64,000 bases of DNA from Desulfovibrio cuneatus DSM 11391. Its GTDB lineage: Bacteria; Desulfobacterota; Desulfovibrionia; Desulfovibrionales; Desulfovibrionaceae. A program made the position numbers and the translations under genes. Under the pieces are notes generated by a model, which was not told the origin of the DNA, made no database searches, and saw only the letters and a list, made by a program, of their open reading frames with translations. Every line of letters begins with the position of its first letter. The stretch's first letter is position 1. The stretch lies in NCBI RefSeq assembly GCF_000430005.1, contig NZ_AUCY01000017.1, forward strand, positions 1-64,000, read 5' to 3'. Positions 47,585 through 55,860 of this stretch are shown piece by piece.

Positions 47585-49785
47585 ATGGAAGTATCCTCCA
47601 ACCACAGCACACAGCCCTGCTTGTTTTCCGGCCACGGTGAACCGGGGGTAGGCGTTTGACGCACCACAAACCCGCCCTTTCCTTGAAATTCCGGCACAAC
47701 CCCCTGGGCGGAAAACACTTCCGCCGCTTTGCTCACCCCAAGGCCAATGACGTCTGGCACCGTGGCTGAGGGTTTGGAAGAAACAACACGGCGCATTACC
47801 CGGCGCTGGGGCTTTTGCTCCACTGAAACAGGACCAGCAGCAGTTTGCAAATCGGTTTCAGCCTGGGCTGTGGCATTTTCAGCACCAGGTGTTTTGGCTG
47901 CCTCGTTCTTGCCAAAGGCTTTTTTGCGGCGTTGTTGTTCCTTTTCTGCCACGGCTTTTACCAGCGGGTCGTCAGAATCTGGCAGCAACCCATGGTAGGC
48001 CATGGTGCGCAGGGCCACATCGCGGAACACAGGGGCGGCAATAATACCACCGTACTGGTTCTTGGTGGGTTCATCCATAAGCACACACACAAGGTAGCGG
48101 GGCTGGTTAATGGGCAACATGCCCACAAAAGAACCTACGCGGCCAGAACCGTATTTGCCGGAACGGTCTGCCTTTTGCGCTGTGCCTGTTTTCCCCCCCA
48201 CAATGATGCCGGGAATACGCGCAGCCTTGCCTGTGCCCCCTTCTTCTTCCACCACCTCACGCAGCATGGCGCGCACCTGACGCATGGTTTCCGGTGAAAA
48301 AATGCGCTCTGCATCTTTTCCTTTCTCTGCCACGGGCTTACCATCAGTAGAACCATCTTCCTGGTTTTGGGAAGCGGGATCATTGATAACAAGACGCAAT
48401 TTTTTGTCCACACCATCGTTGGCAAGGTACAGGTAAGCCTGGGCCATTTGGGCAAGCGTAGCGGAAAAGCTTTGGCCGAAAGAGGCTGTGGCGGTATCAA
48501 TTTCATGCCATTTGCTGGCCGGGCGCAAAATACCACGCGACTGCCCGGCAAGGGGCAAATCAGTAACCTGACCAAAACCAAGGCGACGCAGGTAATTATA
48601 ATACCGCTCCGCCCCAAGTTTGAAACCGATTTTAGCCACCCCAATGTTGCTGGAAACGTGCAAAATTTTGCTCACCAGCAGTGCGCCGTAGGAGTGCGTG
48701 TCATGAATAGTGTAGCTGCCAAACTTCCATTTACCGTTTTCACAGAAAATTTCCGTTGTGGGGGTGACCACCTTTTCTTCAAGAGCAGAAGCAATAAGGA
48801 ATGATTTGATGGTGGAACCTTGTTCCAGGGCATCGGTAGCCAGACGGTTTTTACGCACGGCTTCGGTAAAATCCCCTGGCTTGTTGGGGTCGAAAAACGG
48901 GTACTGCGCCCAGGCCAGAATATCCCCTGTGGGCACGTCCACCACAAGGCAGCCGCCCCATTTGGCACCGTACTTTTCCACCCCTTCGGCCAGGGCTTCT
49001 TCTGCAATGAATTGTACCTGGGAATCAATGGTCAGGCGGATGTCGTCACCGCGCAGGTCACTGATATCACCCCCGGTGCTGCCAAGCCGCCGCCCCACAG
49101 CGTCGCGCTGAATAATCTGGCGAATGCGCGAGGCGCTTAAGGTTTCTTCCAGGGCTTTTTCCAACCCTTCAATGCCCTTATCGTCCACGTTCACAAACCC
49201 AAGCAATTGCCCTGCCAGGGTTTTGTAGGGGTAAATACGCTCAAACTCCGGGGAAAGGCCAATGCCTGGCAAGGAAGCTTCCTTCACCTGCTTTGCCACG
49301 GTGTCATTCACTTTCCGCACAATCCACACGAAGCGCTTGCGCGGGTCCAGCAACTTTTCTACCCGGCCAGGTTCCACTTCAAGTATTTTTGAAAGTACCG
49401 CTACGGTGGTGGCCTTGTCTTGCACCAGTTGGGGGTTTGCCCAAATGGAAGAACTGTCCACACTGCGGGCAAGGTAGTTACCATTTCTATCGAGAATGCT
49501 CCCGCGCACTCCCACCAGGGTTTCCTTGGCGGTGTGCTGGCGGGTTGCCTTGGCTGCTAGGTCTTCCCCCATAATCACTTGCAATTCAAAGGCTCTGTAC
49601 CACAACGCAACAAACAATATGCTAAATAAAATACCAACAAGCCAAAGCCGCCGCACGCTGCTTTCTACAGGTGCTCTGGGGGCTTCAGCCTTTGTTCTGT
49701 TTGCTGTTTGGGCACGGGAGGGGCGTTTTGCCTCTCGGGAGGGACGTTTCGTCTCTCGGGGGGGGCGTCGCTTCAAAAAAACCAT
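47581..49785 (-). CDS. ftsI: Septal transpeptidase FtsI (PBP3) with a PASTA domain
   Basis: Class B penicillin-binding protein that cross-links septal peptidoglycan. 734 residues. A basic cytoplasmic start, one membrane helix (about 48-66), the dimerisation domain and the transpeptidase domain with the active Ser in GSTIKSF (SxxK), SSN in HVSSNIG and KTG in GGKTGTAQ. The last 65 residues form a PASTA domain (TVPDVIGLGVSKAAEVF). A charged, Ala-rich linker (about 590-660) joins them. A PASTA tail is unlike E. coli FtsI but is seen in related deltaproteobacterial lineages. Confidence 0.97.
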   Translation of the reverse strand: MVFLKRRPPRETKRPSREAKRPSRAQTANRTKAEAPRAPVESSVRRLWLVGILFSILFVALWYRAFELQVIMGEDLAAKATRQHTAKETLVGVRGSILDRNGNYLARSVDSSSIWANPQLVQDKATTVAVLSKILEVEPGRVEKLLDPRKRFVWIVRKVNDTVAKQVKEASLPGIGLSPEFERIYPYKTLAGQLLGFVNVDDKGIEGLEKALEETLSASRIRQIIQRDAVGRRLGSTGGDISDLRGDDIRLTIDSQVQFIAEEALAEGVEKYGAKWGGCLVVDVPTGDILAWAQYPFFDPNKPGDFTEAVRKNRLATDALEQGSTIKSFLIASALEEKVVTPTTEIFCENGKWKFGSYTIHDTHSYGALLVSKILHVSSNIGVAKIGFKLGAERYYNYLRRLGFGQVTDLPLAGQSRGILRPASKWHEIDTATASFGQSFSATLAQMAQAYLYLANDGVDKKLRLVINDPASQNQEDGSTDGKPVAEKGKDAERIFSPETMRQVRAMLREVVEEEGGTGKAARIPGIIVGGKTGTAQKADRSGKYGSGRVGSFVGMLPINQPRYLVCVLMDEPTKNQYGGIIAAPVFRDVALRTMAYHGLLPDSDDPLVKAVAEKEQQRRKKAFGKNEAAKTPGAENATAQAETDLQTAAGPVSVEQKPQRRVMRRVVSSKPSATVPDVIGLGVSKAAEVFSAQGVVPEFQGKGGFVVRQTPTPGSPWPENKQGCVLWLEDTSI

Positions 49786-49791
49786 TGGTAT

Positions 49792-50139
49792 TTACTTTCC
49801 TTGCAAGGATGTTTTGTTTGCAGCAGGGGAAGGGTCCATGCGCCGAATTTGCCCTGGTTTGGCAATTTGCAGCCCCATGGTTGCCGCCCTGTTACCCAGT
49901 TGCTGGGGGGAAAGCAGGTGGTCTCGCTCCACCAGCAATTTGCTTTGCAATTCCCAACGGGCGTCTACTTCATTTTGCAACGTCTGTACGCTGTACGCCA
50001 GTTTTGTACGCTCAATGTTCAACCATACCAAAAAAAGAGCCAGGGCAAGAAAAAACAACACAGCAAGCACCAGGGGTAAAATGCCCCTGTGGTCAGCCCC
50101 TGTGGCCTCGGCTTCTGGCTGCAACTGCTTAAGGGCCAT
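49792..50139 (-). CDS. ftsL: Cell division protein FtsL
   Basis: 115 residues read from the ATG at 50139, right after the rsmH stop. One membrane helix (about 20-42) is followed by a coiled-coil-like periplasmic part (YSVQTLQNEVDARWELQSKL) and the short APQQLGxRAATMGL-type end (SPQQLGNRAATMGLQIAKPG). FtsL bridges FtsQ/FtsB to the FtsW-FtsI synthase. The size, fold and place between rsmH and ftsI identify it; sequence conservation in this family is low. Confidence 0.88.
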   Translation of the reverse strand: MALKQLQPEAEATGADHRGILPLVLAVLFFLALALFLVWLNIERTKLAYSVQTLQNEVDARWELQSKLLVERDHLLSPQQLGNRAATMGLQIAKPGQIRRMDPSPAANKTSLQGK

Positions 50140-50140
50140 A

Positions 50141-51184
50141 CTACACCCGTTCCGCCACACGTAACTTAGCTGAAGAAGCGCGTGGGTTTGCCGCAGCTTC
50201 CGCCGGTGCGGCGCACACAGGCTTGCGGGTAAGCACCTGTAAGGTGGGCACCTTGCTGCACGCACACACCGGAATGTGCGGTGGGCATACGCAGGCTATT
50301 GCTTCATCACGGTAAAAATGCTTTACGATGCGGTCTTCAAGGGAGTGGAAGGTAATAACAGCCACCCGCCCCCCTGGGCGCAAACGCGGCACAATGCCAT
50401 GCAAAAATCGCTCAAGTTCGCCCAATTCGTCATTTACCACCATGCGCAAGGCCTGAAAGGTGCGCGTTGCGGGGTGGTTGCGGGCCTTGGCACGCCACTT
50501 TGCCGGGTAAGCTTGTTCCACCACACGGGCAAGGTGGGCTGTTGTTTCAATGGGGCCTATGCTGCGGGCATCATCAATGGCCCGTGCAATTTTCCCTGCC
50601 ATGGGCTCTTCCCCATATTCCGCAATAACCTGGGCAAGGCGGGCCACCGGGGCCTTGTTCACAAAAACGGCAGCATTTTGCCCAGCGCCCGTGTCCATGC
50701 GCATATCCAGGGGGCCATCATGCACAAAGCTGAACCCACGCTCTGCCGTGTCAATTTGCAGGGAAGAAACACCAATATCCACCAGAGCAAAGTCCACCAA
50801 GTCCCACCCGACTTCGTCCAGGGCTTCTTCCACCTGAGAAAAACAGCGGTGCATGGTGCGCACTTGCCCTGCGTATGCGGAAAGACGCTGCGCCGCTAAA
50901 GAAATAGCTTGTGTATCCCTATCCAGAGCCAACAAGGAAGCGTCGGTAAAGCCCTGGGCCGTGGCCCGCCCCAGCAAGCCGGAAGAATGCCCCCCCAGCC
51001 CCAGGGTGCCGTCCACAATGCGCAAGCCTGCGCGCAAAGGCAAAAAGGAAAGTACTTCTTCATACAGCACGGGAATGTGCGCAGAACCTTGAAACAGCTC
51101 CACTGCCACCGGGGTAGTTACCGAAGTGGCTGGCGTGGCGGCTGTTTCAGCCGTGCGTGAAGAGGGAGTGCGTTTTTTGCCCAT
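50141..51184 (-). CDS. rsmH: 16S rRNA m4C1402 methyltransferase
   Basis: Methylates N4 of C1402 in the ribosomal P site. 347 residues. The S-adenosylmethionine site IVDGTLGLGGHSSGLL and the HPATRTFQALRMVVNDELGE signature (in part) are intact. The N-terminal 25 residues (SSRTAETAATPATSV) are a low-complexity addition. It follows mraZ by two bases in the classic mraZ-rsmH-ftsL order. Confidence 0.97.
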   Translation of the reverse strand: MGKKRTPSSRTAETAATPATSVTTPVAVELFQGSAHIPVLYEEVLSFLPLRAGLRIVDGTLGLGGHSSGLLGRATAQGFTDASLLALDRDTQAISLAAQRLSAYAGQVRTMHRCFSQVEEALDEVGWDLVDFALVDIGVSSLQIDTAERGFSFVHDGPLDMRMDTGAGQNAAVFVNKAPVARLAQVIAEYGEEPMAGKIARAIDDARSIGPIETTAHLARVVEQAYPAKWRAKARNHPATRTFQALRMVVNDELGELERFLHGIVPRLRPGGRVAVITFHSLEDRIVKHFYRDEAIACVCPPHIPVCACSKVPTLQVLTRKPVCAAPAEAAANPRASSAKLRVAERV

Positions 51185-51186
51185 TT

Positions 51187-51636
51187 TTAGAATCCAAAAT
51201 CGATACCAGAAGCAGCTATCTGCCCGGCAACGTCGTCAAAACTTTGTTGTAAAACTGGTGCCAGGCGTTCTGGTGCCCAAACCTCAAAACGAGGCCCCTG
51301 GCCCATAAGCACCACTTCCTTGCCAATGCCTGCATACTGCATATGTTCTCTGGAAAGGCGTATGCGGCCTTGCGGGTCCAGTTCCATTTCTTCCGCCCCG
51401 CCAAGCACCAGCCGGCGAAAATCGCGTACGCTACGGGCCGGGTTGGCAATGCGGTTTATCTTCTGCTCAAATTCTTCCCACGCAGGAAACGGAAACCCCA
51501 CCACGCAGTCATCATAAGTGGTAAGCACCACTCGCCCCTCCGGGCTATGGGCTGCCACCGCACTGCGAAAGTCCGGTGTAAGCATAAGCCTGCCTTTGGG
51601 GTCTAACTGACGAAGTGAACGGCCTCTGAAATACAT
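51187..51636 (-). CDS. mraZ: Transcriptional regulator MraZ
   Basis: 149 residues with two AbrB-like swapped-hairpin halves, seen as [17 protein letters not shown] and [15 protein letters not shown]. In E. coli and Mycoplasma MraZ binds direct repeats upstream of its own gene and controls the dcw cluster; the repeats are seen here at 51712-51736. First gene of the cluster. Confidence 0.96.
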   Translation of the reverse strand: MYFRGRSLRQLDPKGRLMLTPDFRSAVAAHSPEGRVVLTTYDDCVVGFPFPAWEEFEQKINRIANPARSVRDFRRLVLGGAEEMELDPQGRIRLSREHMQYAGIGKEVVLMGQGPRFEVWAPERLAPVLQQSFDDVAGQIAASGIDFGF

Positions 51637-51711
51637 GCCTTGTCCTGCTCGTGTGGGAGTTGGTGTGGAAGATTCAGGGTAGGTAACAAGAAGGCGAACA
51701 GGCCTTCACTT

Positions 51712-51736
51712 ACCACTCTTTACCACTTTTCCCCAC
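51712..51736 (-). promoter_or_regulatory. MraZ operator boxes
   Basis: Read on the minus strand, GTGGG (51732-51736), GTGGT (51722-51726) and GTGGT (51712-51716) are spaced exactly ten bases apart, about 75-100 bases before the mraZ start. This is the pattern known for MraZ, which binds GTGGG/T repeats as an oligomer. A possible fourth, weaker box lies at 51742-51746. Confidence 0.85.
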
Positions 51737-52117
51737 TTATTCCCCCATTCTTGCTTCCATGTCAAGTAATTTCACCTGAAATTGGGGTGCTGCTTCCCCC
51801 TGCAAACACACACTGCCAATGATTTCACAGGGCAGCATAATAAGTGGCACTCCCTGCTATAACATGCTGTGCCCAAGGGCACTGGATGGCAAAAGCAACG
51901 GGCAGCCACGCGCATCATTACTATAGGTTAGGAAAGAACACGAAAGCCCTAGGCCGGAAGTCTGCTATGCCTTGTTCCTCCAAAACTCGGCTGATGTATG
52001 CCACAAGTACTCCCTGTGAATTCATCATCCTTTCAGACCAATCCAAAACTGCGTTTGCGAACTACGTTCATTACAGGAAGCCGCCCAAGGCTATTTTGCA
52101 ATAGCTGTTATTTAGTA

Positions 52118-52146
52118 TTGATTAAAACCCCTAATCACCGTAGTAT
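52118..52146 (+). promoter_or_regulatory. Sigma70-type promoter of the rnf operon
   Basis: TTGATT (52118-52123) is followed after exactly 17 bases by TAGTAT (52141-52146). The leader to the cytochrome start would be about 165 bases. Confidence 0.6.
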
Positions 52147-52318
52147 ACACCAGCAACTAGGGATATGCATTGCCACTTCCCGCCCCGGGCGGGCATACCC
52201 CTGCCTGTGCCATGGTGCCCTCTATGTGCGCCTGCACGTTCACTTTTATTTCCCTGGCTCTCCTTGTTTTTTTCCTGAAACGTGCAAGCCTGCTCTTGGT
52301 ATTGCTGAAGGAGGCGTT

Positions 52319-52879
52319 TTGAAAAAGCAGTCAAAACAAATGGCTATTCTGGGTTTGGCGCTGGTTGCAGTGGCGCTGGTTGCCTATGCCCTGCCAACCC
52401 CCACCCCCGCGCTGCCGCACCGCATTTTGCTGCCCAACAGTGGCGGCTTTGTTGTGTTTACCCATGCTGCCCATACCAAATATGAGGCAAGCACATGCGC
52501 CACCTGCCACCACGACCTCAATATTCCTGAGCGGGAACTGAGCGACGCACAAAAGCAAGACCCCTCCAAGGTTTTTGCCTGTGCAGACTGCCACGGCGCA
52601 GCCGAAAACCCGACCTTTAAAGAAAGCCACAAGCAACGCTTTGCCAACAAAAATGACGGCGGCGCCACATGCGTGGCCTGCCACCACACGGAAAGCCTGC
52701 CCACAAGCGACGCTACCCTTTCCCCCCAGGCTGTGGCCAAGTTGGAATTTAGCGGCTGCAAGGAATGCCACGCCGAAATGCCAGGCCGCATGGATGCCTT
52801 CCACGCAAGTTGCGCTGGTTGCCATGAAAAAGTGAAAAAAGGGCCGCCCAGCAAAGCCTGCCAACAGTGCCACATGTAG
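52319..52879 (+). CDS. Hexaheme c-type cytochrome of the Rnf operon
   Basis: 186 residues. A signal-anchor-like N-terminus (hydrophobic about residues 9-25) is followed by six CxxCH heme sites: CATCH, CADCH, CVACH, CKECH, CAGCH and CQQCH, with extra His residues such as FTHAAH for bis-His ligation as in class III cytochromes c. The start is TTG at 52319: AAGGAGG lies four bases before it, while the first in-frame ATG (52340) is too far from any ribosome site. It is the first gene of rnf, so it is the likely periplasmic electron partner of the Rnf complex. Confidence 0.9.
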   Translation: MKKQSKQMAILGLALVAVALVAYALPTPTPALPHRILLPNSGGFVVFTHAAHTKYEASTCATCHHDLNIPERELSDAQKQDPSKVFACADCHGAAENPTFKESHKQRFANKNDGGATCVACHHTESLPTSDATLSPQAVAKLEFSGCKECHAEMPGRMDAFHASCAGCHEKVKKGPPSKACQQCHM

Positions 52880-52891
52880 GGGGAAAGCACC

Positions 52892-54055
52892 ATGAAGTTA
52901 CCGTTTATTCTTACTGTACCAGACAAACGCCCCCTGGAAGAACTGCACGGCATTACCACCCTGCTTGTTCCCCTGCGCGGGCATACCCCAGCCCCTGGCA
53001 TTAAAAAACGTGTGGCCGTTGCAGCCAACACACTGCTTGCTGTGCACCCTGATATGTCCCTGGGTGAAATACACGCCCCCTGCCATGGGGTAATAAAAGA
53101 TATTACAACCCGGCATATAGAAATTACCTGCTCCGAAACACCACCGGAAGGGAGTCAGCCAGTGGCCCCCGTTGACCTTTCCGGGTTGGACGAACAAGCC
53201 CTGTGCAGCGCCTTAAAAGAGCTTGGGGTTTCCGTGCGGCCCTTTACCCGACCCTGCAAAACCTTTGTTATTAACGGGCTGAACCCGGAACCGGGCATGG
53301 TGTACGCAGAAGAAGTTTTAAGCAGCCACAAGGAAATTCTGGAAGCAGCACTTGCCCTGGTCAAACGCCTTTCCCCCGCCACCGAATATGTGCTGGCCCT
53401 GCCTGCGGGCAGCCACAGCAGCCTGGATGGCGTCCGCAACCACTTTGTGAAGCCGGAATACCCCATCAGCCTGGCCCGCCCCCTTATTAAAAGCCTCACA
53501 GGCAAGGAGAGCAGCGCAGACATAACCATGGTGCGCCTGCACGACCTGTTTGGCCTGGGCCTTGTTGCCAGCTCCGGGTTGCCGCGCACCCGCACGGTTC
53601 TTTCCGTGCAAGGCCGCAACTTTCTGGTGCCTGTGGGCACCCCTGTGCAAACACTGCTGGACGCTGCCCTGGTAAGCGTAAAGCCCGGCGACACGGTGGT
53701 ACTTGGCGGGGCCATGCGCGGGCAAGCGCTTTCTGTTCTGCGCCGCGGTATTGATAAAGACAGCGAAGCGTTGCTGCACATACCCGCCAAAAGCAAACCC
53801 CCGCTGGAAGATAACCCCTGCATTAACTGCGGTGCGTGCATTTATGCCTGCCCCATGCGCCTGCGCCCCAACATGCTTAGCCGTTATGCGGAATTTGAAC
53901 AGTATGAAGGGTGCACCAAGGAATACCTGAACCGCTGTATTGAATGCGGGTTGTGCGGCTATGTATGCCCTGCCTGCCGCCCTATGCAGCAGTACTTCCG
54001 CAACGCCAAAAAGGCCCTGGGAATTGAAACGCTCCAGCGCAGGTTGCCGCTGTAG
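52892..54055 (+). CDS. rnfC: Rnf complex subunit RnfC, lacking the NADH/flavin loop
   Basis: 387 residues. N-terminal sandwich domain (EIHAPCHGVIKDI), a central SLBB-like part and two [4Fe-4S] motifs, CINCGACIYACP at about 309-320 and CIECGLCGYVCP at about 350-361. Usual RnfC proteins have a glycine-rich GLGGAGFPT loop and an NGAECEP turn that hold flavin and NADH. Here the first is missing as a short deletion (GVSVRPFTRPCKTFVINGL) and the second reads NGLNPEPG. So it probably keeps its place as a peripheral Fe-S subunit but does not bind NADH. Confidence 0.92.
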   Translation: MKLPFILTVPDKRPLEELHGITTLLVPLRGHTPAPGIKKRVAVAANTLLAVHPDMSLGEIHAPCHGVIKDITTRHIEITCSETPPEGSQPVAPVDLSGLDEQALCSALKELGVSVRPFTRPCKTFVINGLNPEPGMVYAEEVLSSHKEILEAALALVKRLSPATEYVLALPAGSHSSLDGVRNHFVKPEYPISLARPLIKSLTGKESSADITMVRLHDLFGLGLVASSGLPRTRTVLSVQGRNFLVPVGTPVQTLLDAALVSVKPGDTVVLGGAMRGQALSVLRRGIDKDSEALLHIPAKSKPPLEDNPCINCGACIYACPMRLRPNMLSRYAEFEQYEGCTKEYLNRCIECGLCGYVCPACRPMQQYFRNAKKALGIETLQRRLPL

Positions 54056-54163
54056 CCACTGCCTTACAGTAACAGCGCACCTAGCGGCAACAGACGCACA
54101 ACGTAACATGCTCTGGTTTGATACCACCGCCGCATGCACGACTACGGGAAGGAGAACAGGATA

Positions 54164-55129
54164 ATGCCTCAAACAGACATCACCTCCCTCAAACCGCTTT
54201 TTGTGGTAGAAACACCACCATACATACATAATGGCGTCACCATTCATGGTATGATGCGCGACACCTTGCTGGCCCTGGCACCAGCCATGATTCTGGCCCT
54301 TATGGCCCACGGGGTTGCGGCATTTCGGGTAATGGCCCTGGCTGCCGGGGTAAGCGTGCTGGTAGAAGCCATGTGCGTACGCATTGCTGGGCAGAAATTG
54401 CGCATTGAAGACGGCACAGCCCTTATTTCCGGCCTGCTACTGGCCTTTATGTTACCAGTCCAGGCCCCCTGGTGGCTGGTTACTGTGGGCGCTGCGCTTT
54501 CCATGATTTTGGGCAAACATGTGTTTGGGGGCCTTGGGGCAAACCCGTTGTGCACCCCCCTGGTGGGCTGGGCCTGCCTCAGCATTTCCTGGCCCAAGTA
54601 CATGAACCCAAGCGCCATGGTGCTGAATACCGACTTCCTCGACCCCCTGCTACGCCTGAAATTTTTTGGCACCCAAAGCATTTCCCCGGAAACATACAAA
54701 GCTCTGCTTATGGGTGAACAGCTTGGCGGCCTTGGCAGCGTCTATATTGGTGCCCTGCTGCTTGGGGGTATTTTTCTGGTGGCCCGCAGGGCCGTGCGCT
54801 GGGAAATTCCGGTAGCCTACCTGCTTACCGTGTATGCCCTTGGCTTTTTACTGTGGCACATTGACCCTGCCCGCTACATTGCGCCAGAGCTGTACCTGCT
54901 TACCGGCAGCACTGTATTTGCCGCTTTCTTTCTGGCAACCGACCACCCCTCCTCCCCATTTTCCATATGGGGCATTGCCCTGTTTGGTGTTTTGGCAGGG
55001 GCCATGACAGTGCTTATTCGGGCCTATGGCACACACCTTGATGGTGCCCCCTTCGCCATTTTGCTGGCCAACCTGTTTACCCCGTTGCTGGACATGATTC
55101 GCCCTGTTCCCTGGGGCGGGAGGAAGTAG
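54164..55129 (+). CDS. rnfD: Rnf complex membrane subunit RnfD
   Basis: 321 residues with about nine to ten hydrophobic helices. The start at 54164 follows AAGGAG. Family features include LRIEDGTALISGLLLAFMLP, GGLGANPLCTPLVGWA and FFLATDHPSSP. In most RnfD proteins an SGAT/TSAT-type motif carries a covalently bound FMN on Thr after the conserved NP helix; here that region reads MNPSAMVLNTDFLDPLL and I find no such motif. RnfD forms part of the ion-translocating membrane core with A, E and G. Confidence 0.93.
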   Translation: MPQTDITSLKPLFVVETPPYIHNGVTIHGMMRDTLLALAPAMILALMAHGVAAFRVMALAAGVSVLVEAMCVRIAGQKLRIEDGTALISGLLLAFMLPVQAPWWLVTVGAALSMILGKHVFGGLGANPLCTPLVGWACLSISWPKYMNPSAMVLNTDFLDPLLRLKFFGTQSISPETYKALLMGEQLGGLGSVYIGALLLGGIFLVARRAVRWEIPVAYLLTVYALGFLLWHIDPARYIAPELYLLTGSTVFAAFFLATDHPSSPFSIWGIALFGVLAGAMTVLIRAYGTHLDGAPFAILLANLFTPLLDMIRPVPWGGRK

Positions 55130-55130
55130 C

Positions 55131-55703
55131 ATGCGTGAAATAGCAAGCATGATAGTGGTGCTTTCTGTTATTTGCGGCATTTCCGGGTTTGCTCTTTCCT
55201 ACTTGAAGCAAACCACACAGCCCATTATTGAAAGCCAGGTGCTGAGATATGTCCAGGGGCCAACCATACGCAATGTGTTCCCCGCTGCCACCAACAACCC
55301 CATTGAAGAACGCAAGGAAGTGGCCCTCAGCACTGGCCTTACCACCGTGTTTCCCTTTCGGGTAGAAGGTAAACTGGTGGGGGTTGCCCTGGAAACACAG
55401 GGCAAGGGCTATGGCGGCAACATTGGCGTTATGGTGGGTTTTGATGTGCAGCGCGATGTGTTGCTTGGTATTGGCATTACCCAAATGAAGGAAACCCCCG
55501 GCCTGGGCACCAACGTGGCCCAACCTAGGTTTACCGGGCAATTCCCCGGCAAAGGGTTGGAAATAGCGTTAAAGTCTGCCGGTGGCACCATCGACGCTGT
55601 TTCTGGCGCAACCATTTCTTCCACGGGCACGGTGCTGGCTGTGCAACAGGCCGCAACGCTGTATAAAGAGCTGAAACCGCAAATCAGCCAGCTTTGGCCT
55701 TAG
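55131..55703 (+). CDS. rnfG: Rnf complex subunit RnfG (covalent FMN)
   Basis: 190 residues: one N-terminal membrane helix and a periplasmic FMN-binding domain. DAVSGATISSTG contains the Thr to which ApbE attaches FMN, so this subunit is set up for electron transfer on the outer side. GGAGGAAG at the end of rnfD gives its ribosome site, one base separates the two genes. It is the most likely direct partner of the hexaheme cytochrome. Confidence 0.95.
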   Translation: MREIASMIVVLSVICGISGFALSYLKQTTQPIIESQVLRYVQGPTIRNVFPAATNNPIEERKEVALSTGLTTVFPFRVEGKLVGVALETQGKGYGGNIGVMVGFDVQRDVLLGIGITQMKETPGLGTNVAQPRFTGQFPGKGLEIALKSAGGTIDAVSGATISSTGTVLAVQQAATLYKELKPQISQLWP

Positions 55704-55724
55704 GGCATTGCAACGTTAAAATGC

Positions 55725-55766
55725 TCAGTGTACGCGTAGCGAACACTCGCCAAGCGTGCCGTTTTA
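55725..55766 (+). repeat. Dispersed hairpin repeat, family A, copy 2
   Basis: A hairpin (ACGC...GCGA, loop ACAC, TCGC...GCGT) followed by GCCG and TTTTATTTT, between rnfG and rnfE. It resembles the minus strand of 4361-4401, sharing AGTG, ACGC and AAGCGTGCCGTTTT, with paired changes in the stem. It looks like a terminator inside the operon and may lower expression of rnfE and later genes. Confidence 0.6.
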
Positions 55767-55860
55767 TTTTGCTACCTCACTGAATTCTGCGAGAAATTCA
55801 ATCATCTTGTGAAGAGATGCATGGATATTTTCAAAGCCAAAATGCTCTCGGGAGGCAATT

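Larger units (their letters stand above)
51637..52318. other. Divergent region between mraZ and the rnf operon
   Basis: 682 bases. The left part is the mraZ control region with its operator boxes. The right part holds the rnf promoter at 52118-52146 and a GC-rich palindrome (CCCGCCCCGGGCGGG, near 52178) in the leader. The middle, about 51760-52110, holds no gene that can be supported. Confidence 0.6.

Noticed and set aside
51844-52104. An 86-codon plus-strand frame before the rnf promoter
   Set aside because: No ribosome site and no family likeness.
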